Shown piece after piece: positions 6,710 to 12,993 of a DNA stretch of 12,993 nt. Numbering within the stretch: position 1 is the first letter of the stretch; each line of letters starts with the position of its first letter. Origin of the DNA: Myxococcales bacterium (lineage in GTDB: Bacteria > Myxococcota_A > Polyangia > Nannocystales > Nannocystaceae). Position numbers and translations under genes: made by a program. The notes under the pieces were generated by a model, which had not been told where the DNA came from, did not search any database, and worked only from the letters and a program-made list of their open reading frames with translations. The DNA lies in assembly GCA_020431135.1 (NCBI GenBank), contig JAGQIT010000162.1, positions 1 through 12,993 of the forward strand. The letters are read 5' to 3'.

Positions 6710-7885
6710 GGCTCTCCCTGCGAGGTCAGCGCGGGCGATCGGATCGACGGAGGGAGCGGCAGCGACAAGGTCCAGAGCCCGCTGACAGAGGCTCAGCTCA
6801 CCAGCCTCGGCTATTCGTTCGCCTCTATCGAGACCTTCGAGATCATCGCGTACGACCACAGCGAGTGCCTCGTCGTCGACCAGCCGATCGGCGACCCGAC
6901 CCCGATCACGCCGACCGGCGGCGGCCTCTTCACCCGCCTGGCGCCGCGCGACAACGGCACGCTCCTCGCGGGCACCGGGGCCTCGGTCTTCGACATCAGC
7001 GCGATCGGGACCGCGACGCTCAAGCACAGCGGCGACGCCGCGACGATCGCCCCCACGGCCCACCTGTACGGCGTCACCGATTGGAGCGCCAGCGAGTTCA
7101 AGACCTACGACTCCGCGGGGACGCTCCTGGGGACCGTCGCCAACGTGCCGCCGGCGACCTACTTCAAGGCCCTGCCGACGAGCAGCCACGTCCTGCGCGG
7201 CGACGTCGAGGTCACCGACCCCGAGACGCTCACGGCCGTCGGCTTCCGAGCCCTCTACTCCAACGGCACCCAGCGGTCGCAGGTGAGCGCGCCCAGCCTC
7301 GGGATGACCCGGCTGACGCCGACCCACGTCGTTCACACCACCGCGACGACGCTGACCAAGACCGACCTCGACGGCAACGACGCCTGGAGCGTCACCCGCT
7401 CGATCTTCGACCTCGCGCCGTCGATGGGGGCCACGACCCGCTTCATCGCCATCTACCGCGCGGACCCGAACCACGTCTATCACTTCGAAGAGAACGGCAG
7501 CGCGACCTCGACGACGGTCGACGGCCAGGTGTGGAACGTCGCGATCTCGCCCGACGGCGACCACTCCGCGGCGACCGTGCACCAGACGGGGCAGTGGGCG
7601 CCTCGGCTCTACCTCTTCACCAACGGGCAGCTCAACGACGCCATCGAGCTCCCCGTCGTCTACGCGAACTCCCTCGCTGTCACCGACCAGGGCGAGATCA
7701 TGGTCGGCGGTCAGGACTCCTCGGATCACGGGCTCCTCCTCTTCTACGCCGCCAACGGGAACCTCCTCTGGCAGGAGAGCCTCGGCTACGAGAAGAACGG
7801 ATACCGCCCGAAGGTCGTCGCCTCGCCGAGCGGCGACGTCATCGCAGTCGCTCAGACTCTCGGCCTCTCGGTCTACTCCATCGAC

Positions 7886-7890
7886 AGGAG
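7886..7890 (+). promoter_or_regulatory. Ribosome binding site of the M23 gene, inside the RTX gene
   Basis: AGGAG, 9 nt before ATG 7900, lies within the last codons of the RTX gene. This indicates translational coupling of the two genes and fixes 7900 as the start, although the reading frame is open far upstream. Confidence 0.65.
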
Positions 7891-7899
7891 CCCCTAGCC

Positions 7900-10254
7900 A
7901 TGTCACGCCGCCACTCCCCTCAAACGCTCCAATTCTCGGCCGCGCTGCTCGGGCTCGCTCTCCTGCCGACGACCGCAGCGGCGACCGAGCCGACGACACA
8001 GCAATGCGCGAACCTGCCGGCGCCGCAGCCGACGTTCTGGCCGCTCTACGAGCGACCCAACGGTCAGTCCGCGCAGGACTTCATGATCGACCCCCAGGAC
8101 GCGCTCAACGGCCTGCGCAACTACATCTGGAACAACTTCGGCGAGTTCCAGGGGTCCTCACAGAACTGGGTCCCGAACAACTACGTCCACACCGGCATCG
8201 ACCTCAACGCCATCTACTCCCCCACGGGCGGCGACTTCGTGGTCGTCGCCCAGTCCGGGTACATCTGGGGCGCGCACAATTTCAACCCGGTGTCCGACGG
8301 CTGCACGCATGCGTACAATTGCAAGCTCTACCTCCGAACCGACGACCATCGCTACACGTACTATTACGCGCACCTCAACGTCAGCACCCTTGACGCGGAC
8401 CACGACAGCCAGGTGCGCGCGGCGATCCACGCGGCGGCGATGGCCGACAACAAGGACACGGTCTCCCTCTACGAGACCGGCGGCAACCCGTGTGACCCCG
8501 ACAACGACCTCGGATGCAGCCGCGTCGCCGCCGGCAAGGCGCTCTCGTCGATCGGGGCCTTCGACTTCTCACACACTCACCTCCACTTCTCGATCTTCGA
8601 CGCGTGCGAGAACTACGACGGCCTGAACCCCCTCGGCGTCTACATGGCCCAGGACTTCGACTTCGGCTACGTCGACGACAAGGACCCGTTCATCGAGACG
8701 CTCGATCTCGTGAACAGCTCCGACCAGGCGATCGCGGTCACGGATCGATGCACCGAGGTCGCGCAGCCGTTCGACATCGTCGCGAAGATGTGGGACGTCT
8801 GGCGCGACGCGGGTGATCCTGACCTCCTGAAGCTCAACGATCGCCTGGGCGTCTACGAGGCGTCCTATCGCCTCGTCAACCTCTCGCTCGAGGAGGACTC
8901 GACCCCCGTGACTTGGTACAGGTTCGACCAGATCCCGTTCCAGTGCGCGGGCGAGAACCAGGGGGAGGCGTGCCTGCCGGATCTCGACGAGACCGACCTC
9001 TGCGCCGAGTTCAATATCTACCCGCATAATGGGAACTCGCAGTGGTACGGGCCCTACCTGGCGCGGCCATACACGCAGTACATGTACCGCGACACGCCCA
9101 ATTTCACGTCGACCAGCCGCGACTTCGACGACGAAGACGCGATCTACTATCATTCGCTCAACCACGAATGGGGTGTCAACAGCGCGCTCCTCAGCCCCGC
9201 GGGCGGCCAGTATCAGCTGACCGCCGAGGCCTTCGACATCTTCGGGCAGTCGGCCGAGAAGACGATCTTCTTCCAGGTCCCGTCCAACCCCGCGGTGGCC
9301 ACCGGCGACCTCCTGATCCGCGATCACAGCGAAGACCTCGGGGCCATCCCGTCGACGCTCGGCGGCAAGAAGCACTTCAAGAGCTCGAGCATCAGGGTCG
9401 TCCCCGACGCCCAATCGTGCCCCGCCCCGGGGGACGCCGCCTGGCAGACCACGCAGTGGTACAAGGTCACCGCCAACAGCGACTACAAGGTCTGCGTGCT
9501 CGTCGAGAACATGGGCTGCGACCCGATCGACGAGTTCGACGTCCAGGTCGGCGAGACCGTCGCGTCGATGATCTCGACCAACTGGTCGACGATCGACGTC
9601 CAGAAGACCATCGCCGGCTCGCCGGCGATCGCCGCCTACGATCCCGGTCCCATGGCCCACGACGACGAGGTCGTCGTCTCCTTCAGCTGGACGCCGGCGA
9701 CCACCGGGCACAGGTGCCTCATCGCCGGGGTGAATTCGACCGACAACCCGATCAAGGACATCCCCGTCGACATGAACGGGCTCATGGACTTCACGGATCC
9801 GCAGGTCAACGGGACGGACTCGGACTTCGTCCCCTGGGACAGCAACCTCGGGCAGCGCAACGTCACGGTGTCAAACACGACGGATCCGTTCAAATTCGGC
9901 AACCCGTTCTCCTCGGCGATCACCCTCGCGGTCGACATCGACTGCAACGATCTCCCGATCGACGCGATGGGCTCGTCGGTCACGCTGCGGATGGAGACCT
10001 TCGGCGAGGTCGAGGACAACTGGGACACCGTGCCGGGGACGACGATGACGCTCGACAAGCAGGCGAACATCTCGCTCGACCTCGAGGAGTGCAAGATCCA
10101 CTTCCCGGCGATCACGATCCCCGCCAACACCGTGGTCAACGCCTGGCTCGACGTCACGCTGCCGGTGATGTACACGGGCACGTGGATGATCGATATCCTC
10201 GCCACGGTCAACGGGGTCCAGCGCGACGGGATCACGGTCGCGCACACGCAGTGA
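7900..10254 (+). CDS. Secreted M23-family (LytM-like) metallopeptidase with large C-terminal extension
   Basis: The product has 784 residues. A signal peptide occupies about residues 1-28 (hydrophobic core FSAALLGLALLP, cleavage near TAAA). The M23 domain covers about 45-265 and carries the family's zinc ligands and catalytic residues: HTGID (H97, D101), YYYAHLN (H158) and HTHLHFS (H227, H229). M23 enzymes are zinc endopeptidases that usually cut peptidoglycan cross-bridges (some cut elastin); the substrate here is inferred. The gap between H158 and the HLH motif (about 70 residues) is longer than in compact M23 enzymes and holds an extra loop with two cysteines and many acidic residues (CDPDNDLGC). 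The remaining 500 residues are beta-rich with paired cysteines and contain CARDB-like stretches (VCVLVENMGC, 531-540; RCLIAGVNS, 605-613), probably Ig-like modules for binding. Many M23 enzymes use LysM or SH3b domains instead; none is seen. It starts 2 bp after the RTX gene with its own RBS. Confidence 0.85.
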   Translation: MSRRHSPQTLQFSAALLGLALLPTTAAATEPTTQQCANLPAPQPTFWPLYERPNGQSAQDFMIDPQDALNGLRNYIWNNFGEFQGSSQNWVPNNYVHTGIDLNAIYSPTGGDFVVVAQSGYIWGAHNFNPVSDGCTHAYNCKLYLRTDDHRYTYYYAHLNVSTLDADHDSQVRAAIHAAAMADNKDTVSLYETGGNPCDPDNDLGCSRVAAGKALSSIGAFDFSHTHLHFSIFDACENYDGLNPLGVYMAQDFDFGYVDDKDPFIETLDLVNSSDQAIAVTDRCTEVAQPFDIVAKMWDVWRDAGDPDLLKLNDRLGVYEASYRLVNLSLEEDSTPVTWYRFDQIPFQCAGENQGEACLPDLDETDLCAEFNIYPHNGNSQWYGPYLARPYTQYMYRDTPNFTSTSRDFDDEDAIYYHSLNHEWGVNSALLSPAGGQYQLTAEAFDIFGQSAEKTIFFQVPSNPAVATGDLLIRDHSEDLGAIPSTLGGKKHFKSSSIRVVPDAQSCPAPGDAAWQTTQWYKVTANSDYKVCVLVENMGCDPIDEFDVQVGETVASMISTNWSTIDVQKTIAGSPAIAAYDPGPMAHDDEVVVSFSWTPATTGHRCLIAGVNSTDNPIKDIPVDMNGLMDFTDPQVNGTDSDFVPWDSNLGQRNVTVSNTTDPFKFGNPFSSAITLAVDIDCNDLPIDAMGSSVTLRMETFGEVEDNWDTVPGTTMTLDKQANISLDLEECKIHFPAITIPANTVVNAWLDVTLPVMYTGTWMIDILATVNGVQRDGITVAHTQ

Positions 10255-10273
10255 GCGAGGCCGCCGCGGCGTG

Positions 10274-10303
10274 ACCTCGGCGAGGTCGTCCTCGCGCCGA
10301 GGT
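10274..10303. terminator. Probable terminator hairpin after the M23 gene
   Basis: ACCTCGGCG (10274-10282) pairs perfectly with CGCCGAGGT (10295-10303) around a 12-nt loop, beginning 20 bp after the M23 stop. An alternative shorter hairpin (GACCTC-GGC-GAGGTC, 10273-10287) competes with it. There is no T-run. Confidence 0.45.
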
Positions 10304-10326
10304 GCGCTCGCGGCAAGCAGACCGCC

Positions 10327-10374
10327 CGCACGGCGCCGCGCCCGTCTCCACATCGACGAGCGCGCCGCCGTGCG
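10327..10374. terminator. Long imperfect dyad between convergent genes
   Basis: CGCACGGCGCCGCGC (10327-10341) pairs with GCGCGCCGCCGTGCG (10360-10374): 14 of 15 positions match around an 18-nt loop. It sits 22 bp beyond the stop of the phosphopantetheinyl transferase gene, which converges with the M23 gene. It probably blocks read-through on the minus strand, or both strands. No other function is visible in this 141-bp spacer. Confidence 0.4.
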
Positions 10375-10395
10375 TGCGCCTGCGGACGGGCAGCG

Positions 10396-11214
10396 CTAGA
10401 GCGAGCCCAGACCCGCGACCACGAGGCCAGTGCTCGCGCCGCCGGCGATCGTCTCGACGCTCATGAGGGGCTCGCCCGGGAGCGCCCGGTGGAGCTTGAC
10501 GTCGAGGGGCGCGCCGCGCGGCCGCCGGAGCGCGAGGGCGACCGGGTGGATCGGCCCGAGGTCGAAGCGGCGGAAGCTCCAGTCCGCCGGCTCGTCGTCG
10601 AAGCCGTCGACGAAGTTGATGGCGATCGCCCCGTCGTCGGCGATCGTGAACCAGAAGCGGCCGAGGCCGAGGCTGATGCCGACGCCGCGCGCCTTCATGT
10701 AGGCCTCCTTGAGCGTCCAGTAGTCGAAGAAGCGCTCGGCGAGCGCCGGGCCGTCGAGGCCGTCGAGGGAGGCGACCTCGGGCGCGGCGAAGAAGTGCGT
10801 CGAGATCCCGCGGAGGTTGCCCTTGCGGTCGCGGGCCTCGACGTCGACGCCGACGTCGTCGCCGCGGGCGACGGCGAGCACCGCCCGGCCGTGGGTGTGC
10901 GAGAGGTTGAAGCGGAGGTCGCCGGCGCCGAGCGAGGGGTCGATCTCCGGGCGGCCGTGCGCGCCGATGACGAAGCGCCAGCCCTCGGGCGCGATCGCGG
11001 GGACGTAGCGGGTGAGCGTCCCCCGCACCAGGGCCCGGGCGATGAGGAAGCCGTGGCGGTGGCGCTCAAACTTGAAGCGCTGGCGGCGAGCGACCTCCGC
11101 CGCGGACAGCCACGCGGCGTAGCGATCGAGGCGCTCCTGGACGGCGATCGCCTCCGGCTCGACCTCCCAGACGTGGATCTCCCCGACTCCGAGCTCGATC
11201 GCCGGCACACGCAC
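10396..11214 (-). CDS. Sfp-type 4'-phosphopantetheinyl transferase
   Basis: This enzyme transfers the phosphopantetheine arm of CoA to a serine of acyl- or peptidyl-carrier proteins, activating fatty acid, polyketide or non-ribosomal peptide synthases in the cytoplasm. It has 272 residues from GTG 11214. All three family motifs are present: RFNLSHTHG (about 101-109), GVDVEA with the Mg2+-binding Asp124 and Glu126, and YWTLKEAYMKARG with Glu170 and Lys174. Length and motif order fit the Sfp/Gsp group rather than the shorter AcpS type. The start is uncertain. ATG 11262 (288 residues) and GTG 11208 are possible, and the frame is open to 11343, which overlaps hemH. I prefer 11214 because the recognisable fold begins at GEIHVW just after it and a GGGGA lies just upstream. 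No synthase gene is in the window, so it may serve clusters elsewhere. It is divergent from hemH across a very short spacer. Confidence 0.88.
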   Translation of the reverse strand: MRVPAIELGVGEIHVWEVEPEAIAVQERLDRYAAWLSAAEVARRQRFKFERHRHGFLIARALVRGTLTRYVPAIAPEGWRFVIGAHGRPEIDPSLGAGDLRFNLSHTHGRAVLAVARGDDVGVDVEARDRKGNLRGISTHFFAAPEVASLDGLDGPALAERFFDYWTLKEAYMKARGVGISLGLGRFWFTIADDGAIAINFVDGFDDEPADWSFRRFDLGPIHPVALALRRPRGAPLDVKLHRALPGEPLMSVETIAGGASTGLVVAGLGSL

Positions 11215-11275
11215 CGTCCCCGCCGCCCTTGCGCAGGCCGGCGACGGCCGACAAGGTACCATCCGACGCTCGCCC

Positions 11276-12352
11276 ATGCCCGCCGCCGCCGACAAGCTCG
11301 GGATCCTCCTGGTCAACCTCGGGACCCCGGACGCCCCCGACACCGCCGCAGTGCGCCGCTACCTCGCGGAGTTCCTCAGCGATCCGCGGGTCATCGACAT
11401 AGGCCCGGTCGGCCGCTGGCTCCTCCTCCACCTGATCATCCTCCGCTTCCGCCCGGCGAAGTCGGCCCACGCCTACCAGGCGATCTGGAGCCCCGAGGGC
11501 TCGCCGCTGCTCGTCCACTCGAAGGCGCTCGCCGCCGGCGTCCGCGAGCGCCTCCCCGGCGTCCCGATCGCCCTGGCGATGCGCTACGGCCAGCCCTCCC
11601 TCGCCGCCGGCATGACCGAGCTCGAGGCGGCCGGCTGCACGCGGATCCTCCTCGCGCCGCTCTACCCACACTACGCGGCGTCGACGACCGGGTCGACGAT
11701 CGAGGCCGCCTACAAGCTCGCGGCCGCGCGCTGGAACGTCCCCTTCATCGACGTTCTCCCGCCCTTCTACGACCACCCGGCGTTCATCGACGCGATGGCC
11801 CAGGTCGGCGCCCCGACGCTCGCCGAGTTCGCGCCGGATCACGTCCTCTACTCGTTCCACGGCGTCCCGGAGCGCCACGTCCACAAGAGCGATCCGAGCG
11901 GCGACCACTGCCTGAGGAGCGACTCGTGCTGCGCGACGATCAGCGCGGCCAACCGCAGCTGCTACCGCGCCCAGTGCTTCGCCACCGCGCGGGCGCTGAC
12001 CGCCCGCCTCGGCCTCGATGCGGCGCAGACGAGCGTCGGCTTCCAGTCCCGCCTCGGGCGCACGGTGTGGATCCAGCCCTACACCGACGCGATCCTGCCG
12101 GAGCTCGTCCGCCGCGGCGTCCGCAGGGTCGCCGTCTTCTGCCCGGCCTTCGTCGCCGACTGCCTCGAGACCCTCGAGGAGATCGGCATCCGCGCCCGCG
12201 AGGACTTCCGGGCCGCCGGCGGCGAGGAGCTCCGCCTCGTCCCCTGCCTCAACGCCGCGCCGGCGTGGATCGACGCCCTCGTCGCCCTCCTCCGCGAGCG
12301 CCTCGACGACGACGCCCCCGCGGATCCCCGCCGCCTCGCGGTCGTCTCCTAG
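11276..12352 (+). CDS. hemH: Ferrochelatase, probably [2Fe-2S]-containing
   Basis: This enzyme inserts Fe2+ into protoporphyrin IX (or coproporphyrin III, depending on the pathway) to make haem. The 358 residues match the family throughout: GILLVNLGTPDAP near the N-terminus, AMRYGQPS, LAPLYPHYAASTTGST, the catalytic-His motif LYSFHGVPER (H195), GFQSRLGRTVWIQPYTD, and FCPAFVADCLETLEEI with the conserved Glu. Five cysteines cluster internally (212, 218, 219, 229, 234) in HCLRSDSCC and SCYRAQC. This arrangement is known from Myxococcus-type ferrochelatases that carry an internal [2Fe-2S] cluster, unlike animal enzymes where ligands are C-terminal; the cluster itself is inferred here. ATG 11276 is the natural start; no strong RBS precedes it. 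A DUF1971 gene follows after 32 bp and may be cotranscribed. Confidence 0.95.
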   Translation: MPAAADKLGILLVNLGTPDAPDTAAVRRYLAEFLSDPRVIDIGPVGRWLLLHLIILRFRPAKSAHAYQAIWSPEGSPLLVHSKALAAGVRERLPGVPIALAMRYGQPSLAAGMTELEAAGCTRILLAPLYPHYAASTTGSTIEAAYKLAAARWNVPFIDVLPPFYDHPAFIDAMAQVGAPTLAEFAPDHVLYSFHGVPERHVHKSDPSGDHCLRSDSCCATISAANRSCYRAQCFATARALTARLGLDAAQTSVGFQSRLGRTVWIQPYTDAILPELVRRGVRRVAVFCPAFVADCLETLEEIGIRAREDFRAAGGEELRLVPCLNAAPAWIDALVALLRERLDDDAPADPRRLAVVS

Positions 12353-12384
12353 CGGCTCGCTACGATCGACCTGTCCCTTTCGCC

Positions 12385-12669
12385 ATGCTCGACGCCCTAC
12401 CCGCCTTCGTCCAGGCCTACAAGCGGACCGCGACCTTCACCGAGGCGACGCTGCCCGCGGGGCTCCAGGGCCGCCACAACACCCGCGAAGGGGTCTGGGC
12501 GCGGATCCACGTCGTCCGCGGCGAGGTCCTCTACCGGATCCTCGAGCCGGCGATCGAGGAGCACCTGCTGACGCCCGCGCGCGACGGCCTCGTCGAGCCG
12601 ACGGTCCCGCACCAGCTCGAGCTGCGCGGGCCCGTCGATCTCTTCGTCGAGTTCTTCCGCCGCGAGTAG
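12385..12669 (+). CDS. DUF1971 (YeaR/TehB-like) small protein
   Basis: This 94-residue protein resembles the DUF1971 family across its whole length: an initial LPAFVQAYKRTATFTEATLP, then GRHNTREGVWARIHV (a His followed by Gly-Val-Trp), then GEVLYRI and a C-terminal VPHQLELRG plus DLFVEFFR. The fold is a compact cupin-like beta barrel. Relatives include E. coli YeaR, whose gene responds to nitrate and NO, and a domain fused to tellurite-resistance TehB; the biochemical role is not established. Its proximity to hemH suggests co-expression, possibly linked to iron, haem or oxidative/nitrosative stress; this is inference. The start ATG 12385 has no visible Shine-Dalgarno. The frame is open far upstream through hemH, but that is a GC-driven shadow. 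Confidence 0.75.
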   Translation: MLDALPAFVQAYKRTATFTEATLPAGLQGRHNTREGVWARIHVVRGEVLYRILEPAIEEHLLTPARDGLVEPTVPHQLELRGPVDLFVEFFRRE

Positions 12670-12685
12670 GCGCGCGAGGATCCGC

Positions 12686-12728
12686 GCGCCCCGGCTGAGG
12701 GGCGCCGCGGCTCCGCGGCGGGGAGCCG
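12686..12728. terminator. Overlapping hairpins between convergent genes
   Basis: Three mutually overlapping stems occur: GCGCCCC/GGGGCGC (12686-12692 with 12699-12705, 6-nt loop); CGCCGCGG/CCGCGGCG (12703-12710 with 12713-12720, 2-nt loop); and CGGCTCC/GGAGCCG (12708-12714 with 12722-12728, 7-nt loop). The cluster lies 16 bp after the DUF1971 stop and 16 bp past the stop of the opposing surface protein, where a bidirectional terminator would be expected. There is no T-run. Confidence 0.5.
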
Positions 12729-12744
12729 TAAACACGCAGAAGGG

Positions 12745-12993
12745 CTAGCTGCGGCGCCGACGGAGGAAGGCCGCGCCGACGAGCAGGAGCCCGAGCGCCG
12801 AGCCGCCGCCGCCGATCGTGCAGCCCTTGTCCTTGTCATCGCCGTCGGTCGTCGTCGCCGAGCCGTCGCTGGCCGAGCTCCCGGCGCTGCCCGAGCCGCT
12901 CGAGCTGCCCGAGCTCGACCCGCTCGAGCTGCTCGAGCTCCCGGAGCTGCTCGACCCGTCCGAGGTGCTCGAGCTGCTCGAGCTGTCCGACGA
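12745..12993 (-). CDS. C-terminal end of a MYXO-CTERM-type surface protein (partial)
   Basis: The minus strand is open from the window edge to a TAG at 12745-12747. The 82 visible residues are first an almost pure Ser/Gly/Asp stretch, then DGDDKDKGC, a glycine-rich hydrophobic span (TIGGGGSALGLLLVGAAF) and a basic end (LRRRRS). This linker-Cys-membrane-Arg order is the MYXO-CTERM sorting signal of myxobacteria. In it the Cys is thought to be processed and lipidated by a myxosortase, leaving the protein on the outer membrane. The functional domain lies outside the window. It is convergent with the DUF1971 gene. Confidence 0.82.
   Translation of the reverse strand, partial: SSDSSSSSSTSDGSSSSGSSSSSSGSSSGSSSGSGSAGSSASDGSATTTDGDDKDKGCTIGGGGSALGLLLVGAAFLRRRRS
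12844..12993 (-). repeat. Low-complexity Ser-rich coding repeat
   Basis: Repeating gagctgctcgagct-type words encode Ser-Ser-Gly/Ser-Ser-Ser runs in the stalk before the MYXO-CTERM signal. Length variation between strains is likely, and short-read assembly here may be unreliable. Confidence 0.65.

Larger units (their letters stand above)
6115..7897 (+). pseudogene. RTX-repeat (calcium-binding) lipoprotein, frameshifted at a C8 run
   Basis: Two frames together make one protein. From ATG 6115 (RBS AGAGGT) the first frame gives a signal peptide (MRAFSRQLALLPAGLFAASLSC) and a Pro-rich linker. The next frame is open from 6176 to a TAG at 7895-7897 and encodes everything else, including residues well before its first usable start codon (GTG 6458), such as TCCPSGWTQLTGD and DEDSWDPTDYCVFS. 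Removing one C from the run of eight at 6242-6249 joins them into about 593 residues. After the linker come about ten RTX-type nonapeptides (GPGDDILYG, NAGDDILHG and similar) that bind Ca2+ in a parallel beta-roll. A C-terminal half of about 360 residues follows with beta-propeller-like strands (QVWNVAISPDG, GNLLWQESL, GDVIAVAQTLGLSVYSID). RTX proteins usually leave by type I secretion; here a Sec-type lipoprotein signal suggests envelope anchoring. The shift may be a sequencing error, a phase-variable tract or real decay. It lies 2 bp before the M23 gene. Confidence 0.75.

Noticed and set aside
6865..7899. Upstream extension of the M23 reading frame (total 1129 residues)
   Set aside because: The extension is an out-of-frame shadow of the RTX gene (Arg/Pro-rich). 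A clear RBS, ATG and signal peptide mark the start at 7900.
6125..7999. 624-residue minus-strand frame opposite the RTX gene
   Set aside because: Shadow composition; the opposite strand has RTX periodicity and an RBS.
10489..12669. 726-residue plus-strand frame running through the transferase and hemH regions
   Set aside because: Only its last 94 residues (the DUF1971 protein) look real; the rest is an antisense or out-of-frame shadow of two recognised genes.

Overview
The window is very GC-rich, with strong G/C preference at third codon positions. It looks like chromosomal DNA from a myxobacterium, most likely of the Nannocystaceae type. The clues are a MYXO-CTERM-like C-terminus (Ser/Gly linker, Cys, Gly-rich hydrophobic segment, Arg cluster) at the right edge, a lipoprotein with a Ser/Thr/Gly linker followed by a myxococcal Cys-rich motif and FG-GAP repeats, several further predicted lipoproteins or exported proteins, and a ferrochelatase with an internal cysteine cluster. 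The taxonomic call is inference from these features. No rRNA, tRNA, CRISPR array, IS element or phage gene was seen.

Layout. 1-102 is the 3' end of a Cys-containing protein (+). 119-~500 (-) is a small predicted lipoprotein whose start is unclear. 518-1069 (+) is a DUF721/DciA-like protein. 1145-2167 (+) is a predicted lipoprotein of unknown function. 2334-4121 (+) is a sodium:alanine symporter family (AGCS) transporter with an extra hydrophilic domain of about 110 residues. 4234-5646 (-) is an FG-GAP/VCBS repeat lipoprotein. 5647-6114 is a less GC-rich divergent intergenic region. 6115-7897 (+) is an RTX-repeat lipoprotein gene that appears frameshifted at a C8 run. 7900-10254 (+) is a secreted M23-type peptidase, 2 bp downstream and probably translationally coupled. 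10255-10395 is a convergent spacer with strong dyads. 10396-11214 (-) is an Sfp-type phosphopantetheinyl transferase, divergent from hemH (11276-12352, +), which is followed by a small DUF1971 gene (12385-12669, +). 12686-12728 is a hairpin cluster between convergent genes. 12745-12993 (-) is the C-terminal tail of a MYXO-CTERM-type surface protein.

How the genes fit together. Three kinds of function are mixed here. Housekeeping functions are a DciA-like replication factor, haem synthesis and carrier-protein activation. There is one amino-acid transporter. The rest is a concentration of cell-envelope and secreted proteins. The most coherent unit is the RTX lipoprotein/M23 peptidase pair, which looks like an envelope-associated, calcium-binding protein co-expressed with a secreted peptidoglycan- or protein-cleaving enzyme. 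The most checkable oddities are the C8 frameshift in the RTX gene, the inserted domain in the AGCS transporter and the lipoprotein without a credible start codon. I found no complete, clearly undescribed multi-gene system. The RTX/M23 pair is the nearest candidate.
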